64,000 nucleotides of DNA from Berberis thunbergii. Its lineage: Eukaryota > Streptophyta > Magnoliopsida > Ranunculales > Berberidaceae. The notes beneath the pieces are model-generated. The model worked only from the letters and a program-made list of their open reading frames with translations, was not told the DNA's origin and did no database searches. The stretch covers positions 186,001 through 250,000 of the forward strand of contig QNQO01005884.1 in assembly GCA_003290165.1 (NCBI GenBank), given 5' to 3'. Of this stretch, positions 45,915-58,799 are shown piece after piece; within the stretch, counting starts at the first letter, position 1; each line of letters begins with the position of its first letter. The translations under genes were made by a program, and so were the position numbers.

Positions 45915-47661
45915 ATGGCGGTGACACAGCCAGCCACGTGGGCTGCCCCTGCGGCTGGCAAGGAGGAGGATGGATATATTAGGCGTTCCTTTGCGCAGGT
46001 GCTTGGGAAGGCGATGACAGATAACCTTGACGACAAGCCGACGGATTCCACGACATTTCGGAAAGATGGCAGTCCGGCTCTGAGGCTATCCGATTCGGAT
46101 GTTGCAAGAGGTGAGTCTCATGTTTCTAATCATATTGTAGTTATGAAGTTCTCAAGTTTCAGGCCATTGTTGGATTCGATAAGAGACTCCATTCATAGAT
46201 CTTGGGGGATATCTGGAGACTTCATAATGGGTCTTATCGATCCTAGGCATGTGATGGTTTACTTACAATCAAAAGACGAAGTCAAGAAAGTGTTATCCAA
46301 ATAATCCTTTACGATTCGAGGAGTTCGATATAAAATGTTTCGTTGGCACCCAGGTTTTAGTTTACGGGCGGACCCAGAATTGGCTCCCTTATGGGTTGTA
46401 CTCCCTAATCTTCCTTTCGCATTTTTTCTTCCGGCAATCATGAAGGCGATTGGAGACTCCTTCGGCACCTTTCTTCGGATTGATGATGGAACAAGATACT
46501 TTGCTCGCCCAACGATCGCTCGCATGTGTGTTGAGATGGAAGTATCTAAACCTCTCCCACATAAGATATGGCTTGAGAGCCCAAAATATGGAGGATATTG
46601 GCAAAAAATTGAGTATCCTGGATTCAAATACTGTGACCATTGTTCCTTAATTGGCCATGAGAAGGATTGTTGTAGAAAATTGGTTGGAAGGAAGAGCGAA
46701 AAACCAAAACCTATGGGAGCTCCCGATAAAAAATTGCCATCTCGAGATAAGTCCAAGCAAAAACAAACTATGGTTGAAGGGATGCAAGATTCTCAAGAGC
46801 CGAAACAAATGTACGTCCCGGTGGTAAAAAATGCAATGAAAGCTAATGGACTCAGGAACTAGTGGAGCCAAAAATTCGCAAGGAGTTGAGATAAGTAGTG
46901 CACATGAAAAAGAAACCCAGGAGAAGACAAGGGGAGAGGCATCCGACAATGTGATATCTTCTAACAAATTCGGGGTCCTTGTGGAAGAACATTCGGAAGG
47001 AGATGGAGAAGGTAATGAAGAAAAAATAAAAACATAAGAAGCATACAAGACGGCGGAACAACTCACAAGGGTGACTAAGGATGAAACTGAAAACACCCAA
47101 GACATTTTAAAGGGGGCTGTCTACACATCCAAGGAAATCCGAATGGCAAGGCCGGCAGAGCAATGTGATGAAGCAAAGTCTGAAGACGGAGTTACTAAAG
47201 CGGCACCGCTGTGGATGGTCCCTTTTGTGGCCGACAGTAGCTCAGAGAAGGAACCAGGTCAGTCTAAGCTTGCTGAAACAGAGGATCAGCTGTCATCACA
47301 GGCAGTTGTCCGCACAGACACGTTCACAGATCAGCTGTCCTCACAGACAGCACTTTCGCCGAATCCAGGGGGTTCAAACAGGGCTGCTGTGCAGCTCCGA
47401 ACAGCGGACAGATTGATCAAAGAGAGACATGCAACAGGGGATACAAACAGGGCGAATGTGACGCACCGAACAGGGGACAGATTGGAGCATTCTGCTTCAA
47501 GGAAATACAACTTTGTTTCACTGGATTCGGGGGCTAATGCAATGGATAATTTCGGACAGCAGGGGAATTGCTCAACTCTGAAACAGGGTATTCAATTTCT
47601 GCAACAGCCGCAGAGAGCTGGAACCTGCTTTCCATTGAAATTGCATGCCGACAACATTTAA
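45915..47661 (+). pseudogene. LINE ORF1 (DUF4283 and zinc knuckle), broken
   Basis: Starts MAVTQPATWAAPAAGKEE. The DUF4283-like RNA-binding part (SNHIVVMKFSSFRPLLDSIR ... VYLQSKDEVKKVLSK) is cut by a TAA at 46,302, then continues in the same frame: GVRYKMFRWHPGFSLRAD, LPFAFFLPAIMKAIGDSFG, and a CX2CX4HX4C knuckle (CDHCSLIGHEKDCC, about 46,629-46,672). A frameshift near 46,850 and a stop at 47,035 separate an acidic, Ser/Thr-rich tail that runs to 47,661. The product would coat LINE RNA. Confidence 0.88.
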
Positions 47662-47863
47662 GCACAGGAAGAAACAGTTAATGCACAGAACTTGCAGATG
47701 CAAGCAGGATGCACCGAGGCAGGAAATAATGCATTGTCGGATGATGAGTCCTATGCAAATACGTCTTCTAATAACAAGGTTGAGGCAGGTCATCAATCTG
47801 ACGAAGCGAGGACGAAAGGTAAAAAGAAGAGTTCAAAGAATGGTTGAAACATGACTAACCCAG

Positions 47864-50800
47864 GTGTCCCTAATGATAGATAATATAATGTTTTGGAATG
47901 CACGGGGAGTTGGTAACCAGGCGACCCGTTGCAGATTAAAAAAGCTAGTTAAAGATAACAATGTTAAGATGCTTGCCATTGCGGAGCCGATGATCCAAGC
48001 TTCAAGGCACATGGAGATTGCAGGCAAAGTGAGTCTACCTTGCTTTGCAACGAATGAGGACGTTGGCAGAAAAATATGACTCTTCTGGGATAATAACCTA
48101 CAAGTGGACATATTAATCCGCACCGATCAATTGATTCATTGTAAGGTTACTATCCTTTTTTCCAATATTGCTTTCTTCACTTCCTTTATATATGCAAAAT
48201 GTTCAGTACAGGAGAGACGAACATTATGGGAGGATATGGAGCACATTGCAATGGGTATGGATGAAGCATGGATAATTGGCGGCGACTTTAATGTCATTGT
48301 TGAAGGCGGAGAAAAATTAGGCGGACGTCATCATAATCAACTGGCTACATCAGACTTTTCTAAATGTATCTTGAGCTGCGGCGTTACAGATTGTGGGTTT
48401 GAAGGACCAAAATTCACTTGGTGTAACAACCAAAGAGGAGATGACAGAACCTGGGCTCGACTGGATCATTTTTTGGGTAATGCAGACTGGCTTACTCTTA
48501 TGCAGCATTCTCGAGTTGATCATCTCCTTAGAGCATGCTCGGATCACGCGCCATTGCTTCTTTCTTTGCCTCTGACACAGAGGGCAAGTATGTCCCCATT
48601 CAGATTCCAAAATATGTGGTTAACTCATGATGAATTTTTGGGATTTGTGGACAAAAACTGGAATTCTCCAGTAGGTGTTTTTGGGGATATGTATATCGTT
48701 GCTATTAAACTTAAGCGCCTTAGAGGAGCTCTGAAAATATGGAATAAGGAAACTTTTGGCAACATTTTCAGTACCATTAGAGGATTGGAGGATGATATTG
48801 CTAGATTGGAATTCAGTCTAATGCAGGGTTGGAATACAAATGATATGGTTAATCTAAATAGATGTCAGGCTGAACTCAAACTGGTGCTGATAAGAAAAGA
48901 AATTTACTGGCAACAAAAATCAGGAGAAAAGGAGTTCAAAGAAGGAGATGCATGCACTAAATTTTTCTTTGCTTCCGTCAAAATCAAGCAAAAAAGGAGA
49001 ACGATAACAAAAATCCATGACAGGGCAGGGACGTTAATCACGGATCCGAGAGATATTATTTTGGAAGCGAATAATTTTTTTGAAGATTTGCTTTCAGCAG
49101 GAGGATATCAAGAGGATCTAGAACTCATGGACTGCATTCCGAGTTTGATAAGGGAGGAGGACTGTGAATCAATCATGAAGTCCCCGAATTTAGAGGAAGT
49201 CCGACAAGCAGCTCTTAGCATTCCACATGATAGTGCACCGGGCCCGTACGGCTTTACAACTGGTTTCTTTCATAGATGCTGGGACATTATTGGTTTTGAT
49301 ATTTGGAAAGCCGCGAAGGAATTTTTTGACTGCCAAGCGATGCCAGGTAGTTTCTCCTCCAATTTTTTAGCTCTTATTCCTAAAATTGAAGAGCCCGTAT
49401 CTTATTCTGATTTTAGACCTATCAGTCTGTGCAACGTGGTTTATAAAATTTTTTGTAAGATCCTTTGTTTGAGGTTGGGGAAGATACTCCCAAATATTAT
49501 CTCTTTAGAGCAGGGGGCTTTCGTCCAAGGGAGACTTATCTCAGAAAACATTGGCTTGGCACAAGAATTAATGATGGAGATTGGCAAAAAAGTGATTGGA
49601 AACAATGCAATTTTCAAGCTGGATATGGAAAAGGCATATGACAGAATTGAATGGGGATATCTCTTGACGGTTCTTCGTAAATTTGGTTTTAATAACAGAA
49701 TATGTCATCTGATTTCAAATTGTGTAACTCAATGTGGATTCTCGGTGTTGATGCAAGGCAAGTATGACGGGTATTTCAGATCTTCCAGGGGTCTTAGACA
49801 TAGTGACCCTCTCTCCCCATTGCTCTTTGTTATTGCTGCGGAAGTACTAAGTAGAGGACTCTCTCAGGCTTTTCGTAGAGGGGAAATTGGTTATTATCAC
49901 GCACCCATGATGGCCTCCCCGATTACTTACCTCTTATATGTTGATGACTCACTGGTTTTCTTGAATGGTAGGAAAAAATCCATTGCAGGATGTATGAAGT
50001 TTATTGATAGATACTGTCGGGCATCAGGAGAGAAAATTAATACGGCGAAAAGTTCGTTCATGATTGATGAGAAAGTGAGTGCCAAAAAACTAATTTTGAT
50101 CAAATTATGGAGAGGCTTCTCTTACAAACAGTCCCCGTTCACATACCTTGGAGTTCCCATTTATCAAGGCAGATGCAGAATTTCTTACTATGATGATTTG
50201 GTAAATAAGATCCACAATAGAATTCAAGGCTGGAAATCATGATTGTTGTCGCCTGGGGGAAGATTGACTTTGATCCGACATGTTTTATTGTCTATGTCGA
50301 TTTACACTATAGTAGCTACAGTGGTACCTATGAAGGTCTTGCATTCTATTTAGAAATTGATTGCAGATTTCTTTTGGGGAGATCATGAAGGGAGACATAA
50401 ACAGAAATGGATTGCAGTTACTAAGGAAGAAGGTGGATAAAATGTTAGAAGTCTGGACGATACTGTAAAAGCTTTTAGAGTTAAATCCCTTTGGAATCTG
50501 ATAAACACCAACTCTTTATGGGCAAAGTTCTTAAGGAAAAAATATTTTAAGGCAAAGGTTCCAATCTGAAAGCAGGAGCTTAAAGCTGGGGCCTCTCCGT
50601 TCATGAATGAGTTGTTGGTGCATAAAAATTTTATAGTGGAAAATTCCACCTGGATGATTACTAGAGGTAGCGTCAGTTTCTTTGAAGAACACTGGGCTAA
50701 GGATGAAATATTTATAAGGAATGAGGAAGCGGAGACTAATGATATTTGGCCTTCCTTACGGCAAATGAGCAGGGATAATTTCAGAATGTTAACCCCGGGA

Positions 50801-52003
50801 ATGCAAAGACAAGCTCAAGAGGCTTATAAGACAATAGTGAAAGGCGATGATGGCGATCGAGACACTAGAATTTGGATACCCAATAATGATGGTATATTCT
50901 CTATCAGGTCTGTTTGTAAAATCCTAGGTGGTAGAGGGACACCTGATGATTTCTGGAATTGGATCTGACACCCTCTTTTGCCTTCTACAATTTTTGTTTT
51001 CACATGGAAAATTATTAAAAGGGCTATTCCCATAGATGGTGAAATTAGACGAATTGGGTCTCAGTTGGCTTCTAAATGTGGATGCTGTGTTCAATCTGAG
51101 AAGGAAACAATAAAACATCTTTTCTTGGAGGGTAAATTAGCATGCAGAGTGTGGAGACATTTCGACTTGATTTTTGACATTCACGTACATAGACCGGTTG
51201 AAGTCTATACCATGTTAAAGGCGTGGTTTAGGAAGGCGAGCAAATCTACATTATCAGGTACCCTCTTTCATCTCACTCCTCTTTTTATTTTATGGGAGCT
51301 TTGGATTCAGCGAAACAGAATACTTTATAACGGGAAGGAGTGCTCGTTCAGCTATGTAATCATTAAAGTGTATCACTGGATCAAATGTGTTGCAAAATTT
51401 TTTAATCTTAAATCAAAGGACAATAATGGGGCTTTGCTCAATAGATTGGGTATCCAGGAAACAAAAGTAACCCTGACTTCGCCCCGGGCGGTGTATTGGA
51501 ATTTTCCTCCTATGGGATGGTATGTGCTCAATGTAAATGGATCTTGCAGGGAAAAGACTACTTCTGGAGGTTTTGTTATTAGAAATGAAGAGGGTAACTT
51601 TGTGGGGGCTAGACAATGTTTTTTTGGAGAAGGAACAAATAATTCGGCAAAAACGAGAGCCTTGCTTGAAGGCTTGAGATTTTGTGTTGCCCAGGGTGTC
51701 CGACCATGCGTCATTCAAACGGATTCCATGGTGGTTGAACAATGGCTTTCCCAAAAAACAAAAATACCTTGGTTCCTTAGCAATTGGTGGAGGGAGATAC
51801 GGGCGATGATAAAGGATACTGGGTGGCATTGCATCCATGTGTTCAGAGAGACCAACTCAGTGGCGGACGCCTTGGATAGTTTAGCACAAAAGGAGTATAG
51901 TTCTCGTACTTATTCGTGGGGATCGCTTCCTAAAAGAATAAAGTCCCTAATTATTCTTGACAAGAATAAGACGGCATATCTTAGACTTCCGGCTGTTAAA
52001 TGA
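47864..52003 (+). pseudogene. LINE ORF2 (endonuclease, RT, RNase H), six in-frame stops
   Basis: One reading frame runs the full length, broken only by stops at 48,077, 50,240, 50,351, 50,438, 50,567 and 50,966. Endonuclease: MFWNARGVGN, IIGGDFNVI, ARLDHFL, SDHAPLL. Reverse transcriptase: FRPISLCNVVYKIF, FKLDMEKAYDRIEW (motif A), SDPLSPLLF, YVDDSLVF (motif C, both Asp present). zf-RVT: WKIIKRAIPIDGEIRRIG, C-CC. RNase H (about 51,525-51,900): LNVNGSCREK, NNSAKTRALLEGL, QTDSMVV, ETNSVADALDSLA. Two RNase H catalytic residues are replaced: D to N in VDGS and E to K in KAE. Five of the six stops fit C-to-T or G-to-A changes. Confidence 0.92.
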
Positions 52004-52749
52004 GCGTGAATTTCTTTGATACAATTTGGTTATGGAAGTCTGAGGGTCACAGGAATCAATTCAGGATGAATTGGAGCAGCATTTACCTCAAAAAACAGGG
52101 GAGATACTCTGTTTTGACAGGGCGACAGACTGGACAGTTTGCGGGTTTTATTTCAAAACAGCGATATGTACGATCAGGAGCAGCAATGCCTGCGTGATTT
52201 TCTAGACATCGTGGCCTGTATTGCTGGACTGAGTATGACATTCTGGCGCCCTGATTTTTGACAGTTTCTCTGTCTTGCTGGACAGGGTTATTTCTGGTTG
52301 GACGGCGTGATTTCAGCAGATAATGATAGTGCTATCTCGAATATGTTTGGAATGGTATTGGTGTTTATTGCTATCTGTTTCCTGCAACTTTTGTCCAGGT
52401 TGCAAACTTGATTAGTATGCAAATGAAAGTCTCAGGATTTTAAGTGGAAACCTGGATTTTGTGGACAATTCAGTTTGTGCACGGGTTTTTGGGTATAGAA
52501 GTTTGGATTCAAGCTTCAAGATCATTTTCAAGTGGCCCGGACCTTAAATTAGAGCTTTTAGAGGTTTTTTTTTGTTTTAGGCAAGATTTGTGAAGTTTTC
52601 TTTTGTTTCATATGGGATAGTCCCATTGGTTTTATTATTCGGGTAAAGTCGTAATGTACCCCCGGCATGTTTCAACATTTTTTGGTATAATAAAGGTCTG
52701 GCATCCCATAGTTGCCCCTCCCCACTGGGGGTTTAATTTAAAAAAAAAA

Positions 52750-53050
52750 GCCTCTGTACTCGCGGGAAAACATCTGTCAGATTCCTCATTGCTGCAATAT
52801 CATAATAATTTTGAACATCTTAATAATCAGAAAATATATTATCTACATGAATATGACATGCTCTTGTCTGATAGAAGCACGAGCACCAGTATTGGCAAAA
52901 ACTTTCAGAAAGCTTACTCAGGAGGTCTATGGGACGCTCCTTAATCATCGAGAGGAAGAAACAAAAAAAATTAATAAAAAGGTTTATGTGATCATGAACC
53001 ATCAAATAATGTTTTCATGTGGTATATGAAGCAGAACATCCATAGATGAG
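52750..53050. other. LINE right duplication and CDPK intron remnant
   Basis: Starts with the right copy of GCCTCTGTAC (52,750-52,759). A frame at about 52,870-52,945 (TSTSIGKNFQKAYSGGLWD) is open, but I do not recognise it. Confidence 0.5.
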
Positions 53051-53389
53051 AGTTGATAGCAAGGCATCTGACAAGCCTATTGATAGTGCTGTTCTAATTA
53101 GGATGAAGCAATTCAGAGCAATGAACAAGCTAAAGAAACTTGCACTAAAGGTCAGCTTTTTTCTCATTTTCATCACATTGTGGTGCTAGTGCACGATTTT
53201 TGTTCTGTGTGCTCTATTTATATGCTCCTGAATGTTGGAATTAAAGGGAATTTGCCTCATGGCCCCATTACATGCTTGGCTTTCGATCAAGGCTGAGGTT
53301 AAACATCTCGATGAGCCACTAATTACCAACTTACCATTCCTCCAACCCATACAAAAGATTTATGCAAAATATTACTAAGACTGTAGATG

Positions 53390-54215
53390 CTTATTTTAAT
53401 CTTCGGCCAGAAATATTTGATGAGGCGGGGACAGTTGAATTCTAACATTATTTTCCTTCACCATAATTTTTAACCGTTTTTTCTGGCTCTATCACCGACC
53501 CCTCGAGTATTCCAAAACAAAAATTTTCAATCATCTTAAACGCGGGAGGAAGAAGTACCCTTCTTTGTCATACGACGCGTGACCGGAGACACCGCCATTT
53601 TGACTATTGGTTTCTTAGTTTCTTCAAATGATTGCTCCCCCAACTGTAAATCCTTGATAGCTACAGTTTTCGACCCTACCTCCGAAGCCGACTTAGTCGC
53701 ATCACTATCTTTTTAGGGGCTTTCGAAAGTATTGATATTTTTTTTCTTTTTTTTTGCTTAGCGCGACCTTCCTCAACCAAGTTGATAGAATTATCTATTT
53801 ATAACCTCACCTGCTCATGAGTAACTACTACTAGATTCGCTTAGCGCGACCTTCCTCTCCATTCGGCCTAGAACTACTACTTGATTCATGCTCAATTTGA
53901 TTCGTTACGACATGGCCCAAGATCACCGTTGTCTGTAGACAATTTGCCCTTTTTTTGCGCTTCCCAATTGTTGAGATTTGATCTCAAACCCATCTTTGTT
54001 CACTGCTGAAACAGTGCGTGCAAGCTCTGTTTTGTTCATTGCTGAAACAGAGCGTGAAAGCTCTGTTTTTTTAGTCTTGTTTAGCTGTTGATCTGTTGTT
54101 GGAGTCGCTATTTTTGGAGTCTCATTTAGTTGTTGGTCTGCATGTGGAAAAGTTGACCATTCCTGATAAAAATTGAGCAAAACTTGCTCACTCATTTGGC
54201 TCCCTAACTCGGGTA
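53390..54215 (-). pseudogene. LINE relic: end of ORF1 and start of ORF2, minus strand
   Basis: On the minus strand, 54,215-53,560 reads as a hydrophilic ORF1 tail (SEQVLLNFYQEWSTFPHADQ, a tandem NKTELARTVSAV repeat near 54,040, and GEQSFEETKKPI), then FLFWNTRGVGDRARKNG near 53,500, which is the usual ORF2 endonuclease start. It is interrupted by several stops and shifts. It abuts the gypsy LTR at 54,228. Confidence 0.65.
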
Positions 54216-54227
54216 GAAGACACCCAC

Positions 54228-56618
54228 TGTCACGCCCCACCCATACAGGCGGATCGTAACCGGCCACAACATCATAATATAACACATTATTGATATGAGA
54301 ATGAAACGAAAATAAAAACTACAATAAAAGTTTGAGCAAAATAAGTATATTTGATTTGCCCTGCCAGAGTCATAGCCACAAAACCAATATACAAGCATCT
54401 AGTATAACAATAAAATACACCTGATAACACAGAGGAAGCAAAACATACCCGTACATGGTGGACACGATCAAACAGCACAAAACGCACCTACAACGGAAAA
54501 CGGGGCCTAAGCACCACGATCAGTAGGAAGGCCAATACTGCCTGCACTCCAATAGAAGCACACCCCTTGCGGGGTCAGCAAAACACAAAGCTAGCTGGTG
54601 CGAGCGAATTAAATACAAATAACAGAATAATATACAAGGAAAATTCATGCAAGACAATAAAGGATAAGTAACAAGTTCTAAAGTCTAAATCACATCGTGT
54701 CTCTAAGGATAATCGTTATAAGTTTAAGTACCAACACAAACATTTCAGATTCAACAATAACTACAAGTTTATGAGATATGCCGATCATTATCTGTGATTC
54801 AAACATGGTAAATATCAAACGCAGAAAATAAAGACAATCTCATAATTCTTCATAGTCTCCTAGTTATAGCAATCAAGTCGAAACCGAAAATCCTATAAAA
54901 TTCTGTATAAGTGTCTCATATCGTAGGTATCCGCATACCCTATGAATGTGTCTCACCCAAACACATCCCACAACGTGCACCAGTACCACTTCGGGCTTGT
55001 TTGTATCCTGATAGGGTGCCATCTGCTAGGATACAAACTCAAACATCCCGAACGACTGGCCTAACATGGCCAACCTAACACAATCAAACTCAAGCGCGCT
55101 AGGAAGGAAAGCGAGTAAAATCCAAAGCACGTCCTCCGGGACCCGCCCTACTACACTCTCTAGTGGCAAGTGCGTGCGGGAGCTCACCGCACCTGAGTAA
55201 GCTTGCCACATGCAATAGCGTCCACAATGTCTAGGCGATTCATCTCGAGCACAATCCAACTCACGATGCGAGCAAGCTCCTAATCATCGGCACAACATGC
55301 ATTATAGCGGGGTAAAGACATTTACACTAACATCCACATGCACAAATGGCTAGTTTATACATAATCAAAGGTAACAGACGTGCAATCATAATCAATTCGG
55401 CAATTTTTATAAAACCACGACTATGCCAGGGTCCCAACATGACCCAATTCATCACTATAAATTTATATGAGTTGATTATCATACATGCTCAAGACTCGGC
55501 AATCCACGGTAAAACATGACATACTATGCAAACTCGAAAACGAAGCGTAAAAGTCCAATGTCGTTACACGAAAGTCTAATCACACTGAAATTCATTCACT
55601 ATTCATTTTAATTCAAGTATATCATGCTTTCAAAAAACCCAATACGTAATTCATTCACAAATAACTAACACAATCATCGAAATATCTGAAAACCCCGAAT
55701 TTCGAATTTGGATTCAATTGTACACAATCGACGGTATGATGTAAAACTTAAATTATGGATTTCAAATAATTATTTCTCAAAATAAATATTATAGTTCCAC
55801 TCACCTAAGCGGAATGGGTTTTCAGAACCCAATTCCTACCGGTCAAAGTTCTCAACTCGCAAAACAGCGAATGCGGGACCACGAAAATTTTTAAAACTGC
55901 AAGGCAGACTCAAAGGTGAGCAAACTAACCGAAAACTGAAAAAAAATTAGCAGTGGCGCGTGACTGAAAGAAAAACTTACAGGCAATAAAAATTCGACAA
56001 ACACCCCTCCGAAACCCAAAGTTTGGTGAAAACTCGCCGAAACGCTCCCTACTCCGATCTGATAGCCTCCAAACCGCACAACAGGCCGAAAATAGGTCTA
56101 AGAACACTCGGAGTCACGAATGTGTGGCACACCCACGCACCCAAAGTCTGGATCCATGCCGAAGAACCCTCAAAATGAACATGCTCCCTGATTTTTTGAA
56201 AAAATCCGGCCAACACCGAAATCACCTTGCATGTGGGGTCTAAGGGCTCCAAATGACGCCACAAAAGCCCCTCAACGGCTGATCGGAGCTACCAAAACCA
56301 ATCAATCAAAACCAACACCAAATAAGCCCACACAAATCTGAAATTTCGATTTTCTTAAATGAAAAACCGAAACAAGAAGGAGAAGGGAGAAAGAGGAAGA
56401 AAAATGAGGAGGATGAGGTGAGATTTGGGGGAAGAAAATGGAAAATACAATGACGATTCGCTGGAGAAGAAGGGGAAATCTCGTTATTGGAAAGAAAAAA
56501 AAAGGAGAAAAGAAAGGGGGGTTTGTTTTTAAAGGTTGGTGGCTATGTGCCCCCACCGCATTTACTGAGTACACCGTTGACCAAGAATGTTTTTTTTTTT
56601 AAAAACACAGATATTACA
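54228..56618 (-). mobile_element. Ty3/gypsy long terminal repeat (3' LTR, minus orientation)
   Basis: The block starts TGTCACGCCCC and ends GATATTACA on the plus strand, so in element orientation it runs TGTAATATC ... GGGGCGTGACA, a pair of ends often seen in Del/Tekay-type plant gypsy LTRs. The polyprotein end lies just outside it on the side expected for a 3' LTR. At 2.39 kb it is long but not unusual. The other LTR is not in the window, so the limits are inferred from the end motifs only. A short polypyrimidine/oligo(T) stretch is at 56,591. Confidence 0.7.
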
Positions 56619-56678
56619 TCATACACACCTTAAAAGGGTTCTCATCCTCGAAATCGGACAAAACCACAACAAGAAAAC

Positions 56679-57074
56679 CTAGGCGAAAAGCTCGGGGTAT
56701 TTTTGTCTCATCTGGTCCTCCAGCTCCCAAGTCATGTCACCCTCTCGTTGGCTCCACTGAACCTTCACTAACTTCATTATCCTCCGACGAAGTTGTTTCA
56801 CATCATCATCAACAATGGCTACTAGCCTCACTGGATACATCAACTCATCAGAAATCTCCAACTCAGCGGGCTTTATAATCTGTGACCGGTCTTCCAAACA
56901 CTTCCGCAACATGGATACGTGAAACAAGTTGTGGAGACCTGACATACTCTGTGGCAAAGGCAATCTGTAGGCCACTGGTCCAATCCTCTCAGTAATCTCA
57001 CGTGGCCCTACATACCTCGGTGCAAGCTTCCCTCGACTTCAAAACCTTACAACTCCGCGCATCGGGGAATCTTT
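56679..57074 (-). pseudogene. Ty3/gypsy pol, C-terminal end of integrase
   Basis: On the minus strand: MRGVVRF, a stop, SRGKLAPRYVGPREITERIG, PVAYRLPLPQSMSGLHNLFH, VSMLRKCLEDRSQ, then MTWELEDQMRQKYPELFA and the natural stop. This is the GKLAPRY-GPF-I--R-G-VAYRL block followed by the VSMLRKY region of Del/Tekay-type elements, with the ATWE-E--MR--YP-LF end. Upstream pol is cut off by the CACTA end at 57,075. Confidence 0.9.
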
Positions 57075-57726
57075 CACTACACTAAAAATACCCATCAGGA
57101 ATGGTTTGGAACCGTGGGGGTAACCAATTGTCACGACTTAGAGCCGTGGGCAGTAGAGGCATCGCTAAATCACCAGTAATGGCTACAAACCGTGGCAAAA
57201 CATATTAGCAACGGTTTTATGCTCAAGGACGGTTGATGATTTATCCACGGTTCTAAACTGTTGCAAAAATGTTAGCCACAGTTTTAAGTTGTGGCCAGGA
57301 CTAGCCACGGCTTAAAACCGTGGCAAGTTATGGCCACGGTTCTAAGCCGTTGCAATAGTTTTAGCCACGATTTTAAGCCGTGGCGAGTACTGGCCACGAT
57401 TTTAAACTGTGGTGACTTATGGCCACGGTTCTAAGCCGTTGCAATAATTTTAGCCATGGTTTTAAGCCACGACAAATGATGGCCACGGTTTTAAGCCGTG
57501 GCAATATTAAATTACCACGGTTTTAAGCCGCGGCAAGCATGAATTACTACAGTTTTAAGCTGTGGCAAGCATGAATTACTACAGTTTTAAGTCGTGGCTA
57601 GTCAAAACAAAATTCAAAAAAAAGAAATCTGGTTTGTTGCGAGGGTTTGAAACCGTTGCAAAATAATATAATACAAAAAAAATTAAAATTTTTTTTGCTG
57701 TTGCAGCAAAATCACAGCCACACACC
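57075..57726 (-). mobile_element. CACTA element 3' terminus (type R), inverted, inserted in gypsy pol
   Basis: CACTACACTAAAAA at 57,075-57,088 starts the block, preceded by TTT (57,072-57,074) as a possible target duplication. The following 650 bp are the reverse complement, with mismatches, of the 3' end at 24,893-25,498, including the inner TGCTGCAGCAGCAAAA-type word and the GCAACGGTTTGAAACCGTTGC unit. It therefore is the 3' end of a minus-oriented element that extends to the right past the window. Some 18 palindromic units are visible. Confidence 0.85.
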
Positions 57727-58210
57727 TTTTTTTATTTTTTAGTTAAACCTCCAGTGGGGAGGGGCAGCTATGGGATGCCAGACCTTTACTACTTATCAAA
57801 AAAATTTATTTACAATCAGATTTACAATCAAAACGGGGGTACATTACGACTTTACCCGTATAAAAATCAAACAAAAATGGACAAAAAACCTTGCCCAATC
57901 TAAATTACCGCAACCCCAGCCACAAGCTGGCTAACAAGACTTGAAGACTAAAAGCCTACTAACAATCACTTAAAACAAGCACATAAGCATAAAAAAAGTA
58001 CCAAAAATAAAAACAGATCGAGTTAGCAACTCTGTTGTGGAGTTAGTGCACCTCCCTGCTCAATCCGCAACCTCGCTCCTGCAGCACCAACCAGCACTCG
58101 CATTCTCACACCAAGCATCACATCACACCCTGCAGTACCCAGGTAACATGTAAACGTCTGGTTGTATCTTGCCTCGCAGCAAATCCGCCATCAACAGTGC
58201 CTGGAGCCAT
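57727..58210 (-). mobile_element. LINE 3' end, 5'-truncated, minus strand
   Basis: The T-run at 57,728-57,741 is the poly(A) tail in antisense. It is followed by the shared LINE 3' block (CCCAGTGGGGAGG-like and CTATGGGATGCCAGACC; GTACATTACGACTTTACCC near 57,840) and 3' UTR sequence that matches 18,580-18,840. It contains no coding sequence. It sits just inside the subterminal repeats of the element at 57,075. Confidence 0.8.
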
Positions 58211-58799
58211 TCATGCCACCTGCAAAAAGAACAATTTAGTATAGTGGACTTCAGAAGCATAAATCAACAGATTGGTGTAAAATATGGATGGTTTAGAATG
58301 GTTCTACAATTTTATGAACAACAACAATACTGGATTGAAATCATTTGCTATCATATCATATGAATTGACATTCGCAAACTACAAAGATACAAATGGATGA
58401 AGTTACTCCTGCTTTGAGGAAACAAAATGTATTAAGATACAAAACATTTATCATTCTCCATTGGTGATGATGCATAAAATCAAGGTGATGACAATAACCC
58501 TCAAAACATTTTTCATTTTGAAGTGTGTATGACAGTACAAGAACCATTTATAACTATTCACACTTAACATTAAGACCAGGCAACAAATTTTTTTTTCATC
58601 CATTCACTGAACATTCATGAGGACCAAATGAGAAATTGAGGGGATGCTCAGCCTATTTCTTCATTTGTCTCATACCATTAATCAAGAGTAGACACCTAAA
58701 GGCATGTCTTAAGGTCGTATTTAAACCATGATAAACTGAAAATCACAACTCTATCCCATTTCATTATGGAGGTATTTCATAATGAGTCAACAAACTAAC
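58211..58799. other. No gene recognised
   Basis: AT-rich spacer inside the inverted CACTA element, without coding blocks. Confidence 0.5.

Larger units (their letters stand above)
45468..52749 (+). mobile_element. Full-length L1-type LINE with RNase H
   Basis: Order: 5' UTR (45,468-45,914, rich in TCCTGGAC/TCCTGAACG words), ORF1, ORF2 with endonuclease, reverse transcriptase, zf-RVT and RNase H, 3' UTR (52,004-52,738) and poly(A) (52,739-52,749). A 10-11 bp target duplication flanks it. The 3' UTR ends in the block shared with the other LINEs here (GGGTAAAGTCGTAATG near 52,639; CTGGCATCCCATAGTTGCCC near 52,699). Both ORFs have stops, so it is no longer autonomous, but its length and duplication indicate a fairly recent arrival. 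Confidence 0.93.

Noticed and set aside
45868..46051. Minus-strand frame at the LINE ORF1 start
   Set aside because: Shadow of ORF1, which has a conserved DUF4283-like domain on the plus strand.
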